Shown piece by piece: positions 15,106 through 22,094 of a DNA stretch of 31,719 nucleotides. Each line of letters starts with the position of its first letter. Position 1 is the stretch's first letter. The notes under the pieces were generated by a model, which saw nothing but the letters and a program-made list of their open reading frames with translations, ran no database searches and was not told the DNA's origin. The translations under genes were made by a program, and so were the position numbers. The DNA is from a virus, in the IMG/VR virus record IMGVR_UViG_3300037042_002382, positions 1-31,719 of that record. One strand, 5' to 3'.

Positions 15106-15819
15106 TCAGGCAGTAAGGTCCGGCTCGGACTGGAAGATGTCGTGATACGTACTGAGCGGATAATTCAGTGTTGGCGAGTGGCGAAGTTGCTTGTCGATCC
15201 ACAGGCCGAGGACATAGATGTCGCGCATGCGAGCGGCGTCCTCTTGCGTGGCGGCCGTCCCAATGCTCACGACATGCCGGCCGGAGTGAGCGCTCAGCGG
15301 ACCACTGACCGAGGCGGTAGCGACCCATCGGTTATGGACCCTCCGGACGCCATAGAAAGGCGCTTCGTCGGGACGGAGTTTGACTGGTTCCTCACCAGGT
15401 TGCAGGCGACGTGTCTGGACGTCCTCTGAATCCTGCACTCCATTCAGTCGCGTCAGGTCCTCCCGTCTGCTGAGCAGGACGAGCGCCTCGTAGAGGACGC
15501 AGCGCTGCCCGTCGACGGCGACCATCATGACTCCTGGAGAGCTCGTGCCAGCGAAGGCTTGGCGCATAAGGACGTCGACCGCCTCCCAGGAGATGGCGTA
15601 AACGTTTTGGACGGTGACTTTTGCGGCCGTAGCACTGACGCTTTCGACGACGTCAAACGTGCTTCTTAGGATCGCGGCCAGTGAATTGTCTGTTCGGGAT
15701 TGTCCAGGTCCTGGCGTCGGAGCATGTGTGGCATGGTAGTGTTGATTGTATCGGACGAGTTCCTGGCGATGATCCTGGCGGTATTGCCGGTTGTAGAGCA
15801 TCTTCGCTTCAGCGTCCAT
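15106..15819 (-). CDS. AP2-domain protein
   Basis: This 237-residue protein carries an AP2/ERF-type DNA-binding domain in its C-terminal third: FYGVRR at 155-160, W165, then AARMRD at 195-200 and LNYPLS at 218-223, the order of the plant-type and phage AP2 domain (YrGVrr...W.a...A A..yd...LNfp). The N-terminus (MLYNRQYRQDHRQELVRYN) resembles the basic Tyr-rich leaders of HNH/AP2 phage proteins. No nuclease motif is visible, so it may be a regulator or a homing endonuclease that lost its nuclease part. AAAGGG precedes ATG 15819. The gene lies last before the late promoter, which invites a regulatory role. Confidence 0.65.
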   Translation of the reverse strand: MDAEAKMLYNRQYRQDHRQELVRYNQHYHATHAPTPGPGQSRTDNSLAAILRSTFDVVESVSATAAKVTVQNVYAISWEAVDVLMRQAFAGTSSPGVMMVAVDGQRCVLYEALVLLSRREDLTRLNGVQDSEDVQTRRLQPGEEPVKLRPDEAPFYGVRRVHNRWVATASVSGPLSAHSGRHVVSIGTAATQEDAARMRDIYVLGLWIDKQLRHSPTLNYPLSTYHDIFQSEPDLTA

Positions 15820-15884
15820 GTTAATGCCCTTTCAGCCAGGGGTGTGGTGTTGTCGATCGGAGAACTTGCCGGCGTGCCCGCCTG

Positions 15885-16055
15885 CTATTGTACCAGCGTT
15901 TGACGCGCCTGATCCAATTCTTCACGGTGCCTCCTCTTGAGTTCGTCGAGCAAGACCGCCACTTCAGCCAGCAGGACGCGCGTCACTTTGTGCGGGACGC
16001 CAGACATGGTGAGCACGGAGCGAATCCGTTCAATGATGTGTTCTTCAGGGCTCAT
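15885..16055 (-). CDS. Small hypothetical protein
   Basis: A 56-residue protein starting at ATG 16055, with AGAGGAG nine bases upstream, that overlaps the preceding gene by 11 bases and ends in TAG at 15885-15887. It begins MSPEEHIIERIRSVL and is largely one or two amphipathic helices with many charged residues. No function is recognised. The strong ribosome site and operon overlap support that it is translated. Confidence 0.65.
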   Translation of the reverse strand: MSPEEHIIERIRSVLTMSGVPHKVTRVLLAEVAVLLDELKRRHREELDQARQTLVQ

Positions 16056-16515
16056 GGTCCGGCTCCTCTGCTATGTACTTGTCTCTGGCAGCAATCATGG
16101 CGTCAACCACTTCCTGTTCTGTGATCACGCGCGTCGGGTTCAGGAGGACAAGGCCATAGGTCCCTTCAGGGAAGATTTCAACGAGTGATGCGTCAATGGA
16201 GGTGAGGTTGTGTGGGTTTTTCTCATGCCACTTGCCGTCACACGATGTGTCTCCGGAAATCAGGACGTTTGCGGCGTAGTCAAACGCCACCTTCAGCCGA
16301 CTTGTGGCCCTTGCTATGCTTACCATCGGATCGTGGATGATTTCGAGCTGACCTAAGACCGCTTCATCGACGACCTTCTTGCGAAAGGCGAGCTCCAGGT
16401 CCAGAATGCTCTTGTCCGAAATGGTTGAGATGTCCATCCCGACGCCAATCGCAACGCCGACGCCGACGAGCGCCAGGGCGAGTTCGTGCACGCTTCGCGT
16501 ATCTGTCGTGTTCAT
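16045..16515 (-). CDS. Hypothetical protein
   Basis: This 156-residue protein has AGGAGG before ATG 16515. The N-terminal part contains a Gly/Val-rich stretch (ALVGVGVAIGVGMD, residues 16-29), which could be a weak membrane or packing segment. The rest is alpha/beta in appearance with two histidines and one cysteine in a central polar part (SGDTSCDGKWHEKNPHN). The end is acidic (AEEPDHEP). I do not recognise the family. Confidence 0.65.
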   Translation of the reverse strand: MNTTDTRSVHELALALVGVGVAIGVGMDISTISDKSILDLELAFRKKVVDEAVLGQLEIIHDPMVSIARATSRLKVAFDYAANVLISGDTSCDGKWHEKNPHNLTSIDASLVEIFPEGTYGLVLLNPTRVITEQEVVDAMIAARDKYIAEEPDHEP

Positions 16516-16524
16516 AGATGCCTC

Positions 16525-16665
16525 CTATCGCTTTGCCTGCTTTCTGGCAGGCGTGTGGTGTTGTCGCTTGACCTTTGGAGCAGGCTTCGGTTTCGGCTGC
16601 TGGCGGTCCTGCCATTGTTTGAAGTACGGTTTGGTGATCGGGGCGAACTGCTCACCCGCACTCAT
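16525..16665 (-). CDS. Small very basic protein
   Basis: A 46-residue protein starting at ATG 16665 and ending in TAG at 16525. The second half is Lys/Arg/Pro/Gln-rich (KPKPAPKVKRQHHTPARKQ), strongly basic and probably disordered, suggesting nucleic-acid binding. AGGA lies upstream of the start. It fits the gap between its neighbours without overlap. The function is unknown. Confidence 0.6.
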   Translation of the reverse strand: MSAGEQFAPITKPYFKQWQDRQQPKPKPAPKVKRQHHTPARKQAKR

Positions 16666-16682
16666 GGATGGTTTTCCTGCTG

Positions 16683-16874
16683 CTACCCTTTTTGAGGGGC
16701 ATAGTCGCCTTCGTTGTACCGGTAGTGATACTGGAATCGCTTGCCGTACTGCTCACCATGCTTCACGAACATGTTGATCTGATGCCTCAACTGCCGCGCG
16801 ACCATTTTCCGGCCGGCGGGGTCCATGTTTGGACTGTTGTTGATGGTCAGAATTGCTGCTGTCTTGTATCCCAT
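16683..16874 (-). CDS. Small hypothetical protein
   Basis: A 63-residue basic protein (MGYKTAAILTINNSPN at the start) rich in Lys, Tyr, His and Gln. GAGGAGG is upstream of ATG 16874, at the end of the PAPS-reductase gene. The sequence looks like a small alpha/beta protein without cysteines. No function is recognised. Confidence 0.6.
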   Translation of the reverse strand: MGYKTAAILTINNSPNMDPAGRKMVARQLRHQINMFVKHGEQYGKRFQYHYRYNEGDYAPQKG

Positions 16875-16880
16875 ACTGTC

Positions 16881-17675
16881 TCAGACCTCCTCTGTCTCCT
16901 CTGGCGTGAATAGGCTTTCTTCACTTGGATCGAACGGTGCAGACAGCGCCGTTTCGCCAATCCACCACTCGTACATGTCGTCGCCGTCTTTCCATCGACT
17001 TCCTTTTCCAAGAGCGACGCGGTGAGCGAATGCTTTTCGGCATGCGTTTCGATAGGCGTGCGCGAGTCCTGGGTACCGTGCAATCTGTTCAGCCCGTCGG
17101 GAATTGAACGGGCAGCCCACGCAGCCAATTCGGTCCCAGCCCTGGTCATAGAGAACGCAATAGAGCAGGTGGTGCCGTTCGATGTGCTGCCAGATGTCGT
17201 TGGTCGTCCAGGTGAAGATCGGGCACAGGCATATGTGGTGTTCCATGTTCGTCTTGATCTCCGAACCGAGCGCTCTCCTTTGACTCTTCTCTGCTCGAAC
17301 GCCGAGGACTAGGACCCGCCCAGGCGCCACGGTCCGCTCTTTCAGCCAGCGGCAACAATACCGCATCTGTCGGAGAGGCGGCATCATGTTTTCCTCAATG
17401 AGCTGCCACATGGTTTTCGCTGGCCGCTCGAAGGTCACTTCCGGATGGTTGTCACGGATGAACCGCACCAGCTCGGGAGGGTCGACCGTCGTGACGTTAT
17501 AGTGCGCGTCGAACTTACAGCCAGCTCGCTTGACGAGGTCGAGGATGACGGTCGAATCCTTGCCGCCACTGAAGGCGACGTAATAGCCGTCGGGCGGGCA
17601 GTTGTCCTGCAGGAGCTCGATTGCCTTCCATTCGAGGGCTTCGTGATCATCGAACAGCCGGTTCTCGGTTCTCAC
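16881..17675 (-). CDS. PAPS reductase-like (CysH/DndC-type) protein
   Basis: This 264-residue PP-loop ATP-pyrophosphatase-type protein has the loop SGGKDS at 36-41, paired cysteines CC at 107-108 and CVGC at 185-188. That CC plus CxxC set is the ligand pattern for a [4Fe-4S] cluster in APS reductases. The family also includes DndC-like and phage enzymes of unknown substrate. The other genes needed for DNA phosphorothioation are not in the window, so I see it as an auxiliary enzyme in sulfur metabolism or nucleotide modification. The start is GTG 17675, overlapping the preceding stop as GTGA. The C-terminus is acidic. Confidence 0.85.
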   Translation of the reverse strand: MRTENRLFDDHEALEWKAIELLQDNCPPDGYYVAFSGGKDSTVILDLVKRAGCKFDAHYNVTTVDPPELVRFIRDNHPEVTFERPAKTMWQLIEENMMPPLRQMRYCCRWLKERTVAPGRVLVLGVRAEKSQRRALGSEIKTNMEHHICLCPIFTWTTNDIWQHIERHHLLYCVLYDQGWDRIGCVGCPFNSRRAEQIARYPGLAHAYRNACRKAFAHRVALGKGSRWKDGDDMYEWWIGETALSAPFDPSEESLFTPEETEEV

Positions 17676-18199
17676 TGAGCGCCCCAGTCGCGTCCTGTCT
17701 GTTTCAGGTAGAGTTTCCGGAGGGCAACGTTCGCTTCAGCAATCTGCACCGGTCCGATCTTGCCTGGAGTCTGACCGCGTTTCTTCAGGTAGGCGAAGTC
17801 GTGGCGTTTCTTCATGTAGGGGATTGCCCAGGCGTCGAACGTCGCAGGATCGTCGTGCGCGCTTCCCCTGGCCAGGACGTGCTGCCAGGCGTAGATGCAG
17901 ATGCCGTCGCGCACGTCCCAGCGAAGGGATGGGTAGAGTTCCTTTCGCAAGAAGTGGTGACTGTTGAGATTCCTGCTGGGATGGGCAAGAAGTTCGTCGA
18001 CGCTGGCCGGCTTTTCACTGACCGATGCCATGCCGAGGCTCCTGGCTGCCCGTAGTTTGACGAGTTGCGACCAGATGGCGTCGTTGGCCTTGTAAACGAT
18101 TTTCTCGAGGCGCCGGCGCTTGCGTTCGCGAAGGACGCCTGCTGAGGGTCCTTTCCTAGTGCGCTCGAAGGGCGTGCGCTTCAACGGGGTTTGTTTCAT
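17672..18199 (-). CDS. NinG-like / degenerate HNH recombination protein, putative
   Basis: This 175-residue basic protein begins with a Lys/Thr/Arg-rich leader (MKQTPLKRTPFERTRKGPS) as do lambda NinG (Rap) proteins, followed by a helical part and a region with NSHHFLRKELYPSLRWD near 80-96 that recalls the His-containing core of NinG/HNH nucleases. The zinc-binding cysteines usual in NinG are missing, so either this is a variant or only a distant relative. NinG acts in phage recombination as a structure-specific nuclease, and the placement between replication and late genes fits. It overlaps both neighbours as ATGA. Confidence 0.5.
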   Translation of the reverse strand: MKQTPLKRTPFERTRKGPSAGVLRERKRRRLEKIVYKANDAIWSQLVKLRAARSLGMASVSEKPASVDELLAHPSRNLNSHHFLRKELYPSLRWDVRDGICIYAWQHVLARGSAHDDPATFDAWAIPYMKKRHDFAYLKKRGQTPGKIGPVQIAEANVALRKLYLKQTGRDWGAQ

Positions 18200-18498
18200 G
18201 TCCGGTGCTTGTCCCCGGCCTTGCGGAGGGCGGATTCAATGGTGGGCAAGTGGGCAGATTTCATCCGCTTTGTCGCCCCCATTGCCACAACATCATTGAC
18301 AAGTTCAAGTATCAAGTCCTCAACGCTCATGCTGTCGTAGTCGGTCATTTGCTCACCCCCCCGATGCTCTTTCTCAATGAACCACAGGGCATCTTCTATG
18401 TGTTTCAGCCTTTTGTCCAACGCTCCGTCAGCAAACAGCAATCCAACGTTGGAGCAGAGTTGCAACAACAACGCTGCGGTAAAGAACCACTCGGTCAT
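18196..18498 (-). CDS. Small membrane-anchored protein with possible internal start
   Basis: A 100-residue protein from ATG 18498, with AAGGAG upstream and ATGA overlap with the preceding gene. Residues 4-24 (FFTAALLLQLCSNVGLLFADG) form one likely membrane segment. The rest is soluble and charged, with an in-frame ATG at 18348 preceded by GGGGGTGAG that could produce a shorter soluble form of 50 residues. The role is unknown; a membrane-linked early function is conceivable. The location away from the lysis genes argues against a holin. Confidence 0.6.
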   Translation of the reverse strand: MTEWFFTAALLLQLCSNVGLLFADGALDKRLKHIEDALWFIEKEHRGGEQMTDYDSMSVEDLILELVNDVVAMGATKRMKSAHLPTIESALRKAGDKHRT

Positions 18499-18887
18499 GG
18501 TTTCTCCTTCGGGGCAGGGGAGAGGACGGCAGACGGAATGTGGTATTCGCACTCCTTCTCGTCAGCAGTAGAAGCGAACTGGTCTGCTCTGACCGAATAG
18601 GCGACCGCCGACTTCCGTATCTTGTCCCTCTCCTCCTCCTTAGCGACGGCGACCAAACCATACACAAGAGCCACGGCATATGCACGCTTGCACCCGCCTC
18701 TTACCATGTACTCAATCAGATGAAGTTTTCCTTGATCTATCACGTCAACCTCCACTGTCGGAATCGCTGCACCTTCGCGGCGAGCCTCACGAATGATGTT
18801 GTCGATCAGGTGACGCGTGTCCATCGTGTCCATCTTGTAGATTGCCATCTTGCGTTGCAGTTCCTTCAGCATTGCCTCCATTGTCAT
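18495..18887 (-). CDS. Hypothetical protein
   Basis: This 130-residue protein starts at ATG 18887, which overlaps the preceding stop as ATGA. The first 45 residues form helices with many Met and Arg (MLKELQRKMAIYKMDTMDT); a middle segment contains GGCKRAYAVALVYGLVAVAK, which is hydrophobic but short of a clear membrane helix; the end is Pro/Lys-rich. The family is not recognised. Confidence 0.6.
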   Translation of the reverse strand: MTMEAMLKELQRKMAIYKMDTMDTRHLIDNIIREARREGAAIPTVEVDVIDQGKLHLIEYMVRGGCKRAYAVALVYGLVAVAKEEERDKIRKSAVAYSVRADQFASTADEKECEYHIPSAVLSPAPKEKP

Positions 18888-19285
18888 GTCTGGCTCCTCT
18901 CTTGTACTACCTGCGCTCCGACGGTGAAGAGATCGGCTGCTGCGTTCGCATCGCTCACGTCGCTGTCGATGGTCAGTTGTCCTGGCATCGTCTCGAGCGC
19001 CTCGACGAAGGGCCGCCAGCGGTCCAGGGTCCTGCGGAGGTCGATGATCCGAACGCGTGCGTCTTTGAGGGCCTTTGCATATCCACCTGCCGCGTGAAAC
19101 TTGCCGGCGATGAAGGAGGCTTTGCGTTCCTGCCGCCTGCGTTCCTCAGCCAGCATGTCGCGGGCATACATGGCGTCAGCGCGAGCGGTCGTGTCGAGCA
19201 GTTCGTTGCGGAGCCCTTCATGGCTATTGATGAGCCAGGTGTATTCTGTCGTCGGCAGGAGGGTCCAGTGTCCGAACTGTTTCAT
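18884..19285 (-). CDS. Coiled-coil hypothetical protein
   Basis: This 133-residue protein starts at ATG 19285, with AAAGGAG just upstream and the preceding stop TGA at 19287-19289. The longer frame to 19354 lies within the upstream gene and is rejected. Residues 35-95 are strongly helical and charged (MLAEERRRQERKASFIAGK), which suggests a coiled coil. The end is acidic and less ordered. No function is recognised. Confidence 0.6.
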   Translation of the reverse strand: MKQFGHWTLLPTTEYTWLINSHEGLRNELLDTTARADAMYARDMLAEERRRQERKASFIAGKFHAAGGYAKALKDARVRIIDLRRTLDRWRPFVEALETMPGQLTIDSDVSDANAAADLFTVGAQVVQERSQT

Positions 19286-19286
19286 G

Positions 19287-19622
19287 TCACTCCTTTCCCT
19301 CGGGCTTGTCGACGAGCCAGGCAGCGATCGTAGTGGCAGTGATTTCCCAGCCATCTTTGAAATGGCCGACGAAGTCGAGGGCGAACATGTGATGGTAGAT
19401 GCCGGCCTTGTCGATGGCGTTCTTGCGCTTCAGACCCTTGACTACGCGGAAGTAATCAGCAAGGATCGACAGCGCCAGGTCGTGCGGTCCGCTGCCGTAG
19501 TAGCCCCAGGTCATGCCGGTCGGACTGTGGTCGACGATGTGCTCGAGCGGGATCGCGCCGCCATGCTCGACGATGACTTCGACGTTCGTAGTTCCTTTCG
19601 GGTTGTGATAGGTCCGTTCCAT
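19287..19622 (-). CDS. DUF6166-like protein
   Basis: This 111-residue protein starts at ATG 19622 with TAGGAGG upstream. The central motif HSPTGMTWGYYGSGPHDLAL (residues 35-54), followed by a helix, matches my memory of a small uncharacterised phage and plasmid family (DUF6166: SPTGFeWGYgGSGPaqLALAiL). No catalytic role has been assigned to that family to my knowledge. Its place just downstream of the helicase loader suggests an accessory role in replication or in blocking host functions. Confidence 0.65.
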   Translation of the reverse strand: MERTYHNPKGTTNVEVIVEHGGAIPLEHIVDHSPTGMTWGYYGSGPHDLALSILADYFRVVKGLKRKNAIDKAGIYHHMFALDFVGHFKDGWEITATTIAAWLVDKPEGKE

Positions 19623-19632
19623 TGTGCGCCTC

Positions 19633-20379
19633 CTAGCGCTTGCGTAGGTCGTCGCCATCGAGGGATATCCACGAGGCGACTTGATGCCAGCGACTGATGA
19701 TTGCGGCCCAGTGGACCTTCGGGCCCGCCGGTATTGTCTGTCCATTTGCGTCCATACTTGCTGCTGCGTACTCTGCTGATGTCATGTTCGTGGCGATGAT
19801 GACCGGCCGTTCCTGGGAATAGCGATAGTCGATGAGCGATTGAAAGGCGGCGAAGGAATCAGGGTCCTCTGCTTCCCGTCCGACGTCGTCGACGAGAAGG
19901 TACCGCACCGCCCGCGCTCGGGCCAGAATGGCGTTCCCGCGCTCTTTTGCTTCACCATAGCGGGCGCCAAGCGACCGGAAGAGGTCCGCTGAGCGGGTTG
20001 CGTAGGCGAAGGCTTCGGGCTCGGGCAAGTCGAAGCCGTGGCGTTGCATCGTGATCGCTTCCTGCGCTGCCAGGCCGAGGAGCAGGTGGACGGCCATTGT
20101 CGTCTTGCCGGTTCCGATGGCACCTTCGATGACGATGCCGGTGCCGCCAACACACTTGGAAAATGCCTGTCGCATGGCCTGTGGCTGACGGCAGAGCGCA
20201 TTCTGCCAGATGAGCGCCCTCCGGCCGATGTCCTGGGCGACCATGTTTCTCACGTCCGCAGTCCAGACTGTGCGACGTGCCTTGTTCACTTCAGCAAGCT
20301 CCTCACGCACCAGCGGGTCCTCTGTGACCGCTCGCACGTGAAGCCGTTCCATGAGTGTTTGCCATTCGGGTTGTGTCAT
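19633..20379 (-). CDS. DnaC-like replicative helicase loader ATPase
   Basis: A 248-residue AAA+ protein. Walker A is GAIGTGKT (86-93), Walker B is LLVDDVG (161-167) and the sensor-1 Asn lies in IIATNM (194-199). An N-terminal helical region of about 70 residues would contact the helicase. The ATGA overlap with the end of the initiator gene couples the two. As in lambda (O and P) or DnaC systems, it probably recruits the host replicative helicase to the origin inside the initiator gene. No phage helicase gene is seen in the window, consistent with use of the host enzyme. Confidence 0.85.
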   Translation of the reverse strand: MTQPEWQTLMERLHVRAVTEDPLVREELAEVNKARRTVWTADVRNMVAQDIGRRALIWQNALCRQPQAMRQAFSKCVGGTGIVIEGAIGTGKTTMAVHLLLGLAAQEAITMQRHGFDLPEPEAFAYATRSADLFRSLGARYGEAKERGNAILARARAVRYLLVDDVGREAEDPDSFAAFQSLIDYRYSQERPVIIATNMTSAEYAAASMDANGQTIPAGPKVHWAAIISRWHQVASWISLDGDDLRKR

Positions 20380-21332
20380 TGCGCTCTCCTTTTGGGTGCT
20401 GCTGCTGCGATCTCAGCTTCGATAGCGTCAAAGGCGGCGTCCTGTTCCGGCGTCCGTTCATAGGTCCCTTCGGGAACTTGCTTCGGTTGGTTCACCCACT
20501 GGGATTGTAGTCCGATCGGGTGTTTGTAGAAGTCCTGCAGGGTAACTGCAGTCGGGGAGCTCTCGGGCTGGTTCAGGTACCGATCGAAGTTGGCCGGCCG
20601 GAAGAGACTCACGGGGTCGAGGTGTTTGGCGAAGGCCGTGCCAGTCCACTCACGACACTTCTTGTCGATGACTCGCTTGGCGTCGGCGACGCTGTAGGTT
20701 GGGATGCGTTTGCCGTCCTGGAGCGTCGTCTCTGCGAGGCGGGCAGGAATGTCGCCAGGGTTGCGGAACTTCTTGCCGGTCCGCTGGTTCAGGTAGGCGA
20801 GGACGTCCGCTGTCTCGGGACTCATTGCCTTCCGTTCGGGCGTAAACGTTTTTGGCTGGTCCGGTGTGGTGTCTGGTACCGATTTCGGTAACGGTTCCAA
20901 AGTGGACAATATCTTGTTCTTGTCTATTGACTCTTGTGTGTATATTGAGGGTGCGGATTTCCGTACCAGATTGGGTACGGATTTCGGTACCAGATGGGGC
21001 GCTGGTACGGATTTCGGTACCAGTTGCCATTGCTCTGTTTGCTTGTTGACGGCGTAGGTTCCTGGCTTTCTGGTACGGATTTCCGTACCAGATTTGAAGA
21101 TGACCCTGCGGTCGACGAGGCGAGTGATGGTGTTGATGACGTGGCGCTTGTTCAGGCCGGTGCCCTCGACGAACTGACTGAGGGGGATGGTGTCCACTGG
21201 TTTGTTCCAGCCGAACGTTTTCCGGATAATGAAGGCCAGGACCCGTGCCTCATATCCGCTGAGCTGCATCCTGGCGCGTGCTGTCTCGATGGCGGTGGGT
21301 AGTTTCAGGAAACTGTCCTGTGGCTCATCCAT
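20376..21332 (-). CDS. Lambda O-like replication initiator containing the origin
   Basis: A 318-residue initiator. The start is ATG 21332, with AAGGGA 9 bases upstream; a longer open frame to 21521 crosses a structured leader and the preceding gene, so I reject it. Residues 10-80 hold a winged-helix DNA-binding domain typical of phage replication O proteins (TFGWNKPVDTIPLSQF then GLNKRHVINTITRLVDRRVI). Residues 81-155 are a Pro/Ser/Lys linker coded by the iterons (LVPKSVP repeated). Residues 170-255 resemble the conserved C-terminal domain of phage replisome organiser proteins (LAYLNQRTGKKFR). It would bind the iterons, melt the AT-rich stretch and hand over to the DnaC-like loader. Confidence 0.85.
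   Translation of the reverse strand: MDEPQDSFLKLPTAIETARARMQLSGYEARVLAFIIRKTFGWNKPVDTIPLSQFVEGTGLNKRHVINTITRLVDRRVIFKSGTEIRTRKPGTYAVNKQTEQWQLVPKSVPAPHLVPKSVPNLVRKSAPSIYTQESIDKNKILSTLEPLPKSVPDTTPDQPKTFTPERKAMSPETADVLAYLNQRTGKKFRNPGDIPARLAETTLQDGKRIPTYSVADAKRVIDKKCREWTGTAFAKHLDPVSLFRPANFDRYLNQPESSPTAVTLQDFYKHPIGLQSQWVNQPKQVPEGTYERTPEQDAAFDAIEAEIAAAAPKRRAQ
20875..21090 (+). repeat. Putative replication origin: five 19-bp iterons plus AT-rich segment
   Basis: Five copies of a 19-bp imperfect palindrome (consensus GGTACGGATTTCSGTACCA) lie at 20875-20893, 20950-20968, 20974-20992, 21004-21022 and 21072-21090, all inside the initiator gene. The outer arms GGTAC/GTACC form the dyad. Between the first two is a 51-bp stretch (20899-20949) that is about 67% A+T in GC-rich surroundings, a likely unwinding element. 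Four copies are read as LVPKSVP-like peptides and the fifth in another codon phase as SGTEIRT, so DNA sequence is what is kept. Arrangement parallels the lambda ori inside gene O. Confidence 0.8.
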
Positions 21333-21376
21333 GCGTTCACATCCCTTGTCACACTGCCGCGTCCTGAGTTGATATG

Positions 21377-21436
21377 AGAGGGGCCGCCGGACGTGAGCAG
21401 AGCGTCGGGCGGTAGCAAGCCGCCCCAAGCCCCTCT
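21377..21436 (-). promoter_or_regulatory. Structured RNA leader before the replication initiator gene
   Basis: Outer arms AGAGGGGC (21429-21436 read on the minus strand) and GCCCCTCT (21377-21384) enclose two hairpins that compete for the same bases: GGGCGG/CCGCCC around a 7-base loop, and a 10-bp stem with one mismatch between 21383-21392-type CCGCCGGACG and CGTCGGGCGG. No T-run follows. It begins about where the putative promoter at 21443-21470 would start transcription, so it may control initiator translation or stability. Confidence 0.45.
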
Positions 21437-21442
21437 GTGCTG

Positions 21443-21470
21443 AGTATTGCCTATTCTGTGTTGTTGTCAA
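21443..21470 (-). promoter_or_regulatory. Putative promoter for replication genes
   Basis: On the minus strand, a consensus -35 TTGACA (21465-21470), a 16-base spacer and -10-like AATACT (21443-21448). It overlaps the end of the 49-residue gene and precedes the structured leader and the initiator gene. The spacer is one base short and the -10 imperfect, so confidence is moderate. Confidence 0.45.
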
Positions 21471-21600
21471 CTGGTTCGATGAGGCCGAGGCGTTCAAGCC
21501 AGGATACGCGCTTGAAGGCAATGATGACGCCGAGGCAAATGCCCGCGATGAGACCCAGCCCGAAGGCCATGAGGAGGAACAGGATTGTGGCGGTCGTCAT
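21451..21600 (-). CDS. Small single-pass membrane protein
   Basis: A 49-residue protein from ATG 21600 (ATGA overlap with the preceding gene) to TAG 21451. Residues 5-29 (ILFLLMAFGLGLIAGICLGV and onward) form one long hydrophobic segment with a Gly zipper-like pattern, followed by a basic and then acidic short tail. It may act at the membrane early in infection. Such small membrane proteins can be exclusion or inhibitor proteins, but nothing specific supports this. Confidence 0.65.
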   Translation of the reverse strand: MTTATILFLLMAFGLGLIAGICLGVIIAFKRVSWLERLGLIEPVDNNTE

Positions 21601-22094
21601 GCTGTCTCCTCTCGGGACTTGATGATGACGGCCTTGATGATGGAGCCCGGGGTGATCTCACGGAAGATGTCCGGCGTCGTGATCCTGCCAGACTTGACCA
21701 GTGCGTCGAAGGTCCTGCTGTCGACGGTTTCGAGGATGACGGCCGGTCCCCAGGATTGCGCTTTGATGGTTTCGATGTGCCAGGTGATCGTCGGGGCCTG
21801 CTTGCGTTCCTGGAAGAGCGCGACGTACTTCATGCCCTCGACTCCTTCCCCTGTCGCCTTGATGGCTTTCTTCAGTTCCGTTTCGTCGAGCGCGATCGCG
21901 TCCTGGGCTGCCTTGAGTCGAGCCAGCGCTTCACCGTCCGGTCCTGTCTGCAGGTCGTGGAGTTTCTGTTGGTCAGCCTCATAGGCGTCCATCCATGCTT
22001 GAGCGGAACGCGCGACCATATCCTGGTCCGGTGCATCCGAGAAGTCAAGCAGATCGTTTGGGGTGAATGGAACATCTTTCAATTCGTTGCTCAT
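21597..22094 (-). CDS. Hypothetical protein beside ERF gene
   Basis: A 165-residue protein. Residues 25-80 are helical and likely coiled coil (AYEADQQKLHDLQTGPD and beyond). The second half contains VEGMKYVALFQERKQAPTITWHIETIK (split here: VEGMKYVAL at about 84-92, then TITWHIETIK at about 101-110), a pattern I associate loosely with uncharacterised proteins next to phage single-strand annealing genes. The acidic N-terminus begins MSNELKDVPFTPNDLLDFSD. GAGGAG-type sequence precedes ATG 22094. Linked by overlap to its neighbours, it may assist recombination. Confidence 0.6.
   Translation of the reverse strand: MSNELKDVPFTPNDLLDFSDAPDQDMVARSAQAWMDAYEADQQKLHDLQTGPDGEALARLKAAQDAIALDETELKKAIKATGEGVEGMKYVALFQERKQAPTITWHIETIKAQSWGPAVILETVDSRTFDALVKSGRITTPDIFREITPGSIIKAVIIKSREETA

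Noticed and set aside
20376-21521. 381-residue version of the replication initiator
   Set aside because: The extra N-terminus would cross the structured leader and the neighbouring gene's end and lacks a ribosome site; ATG 21332 is followed directly by the conserved domain.
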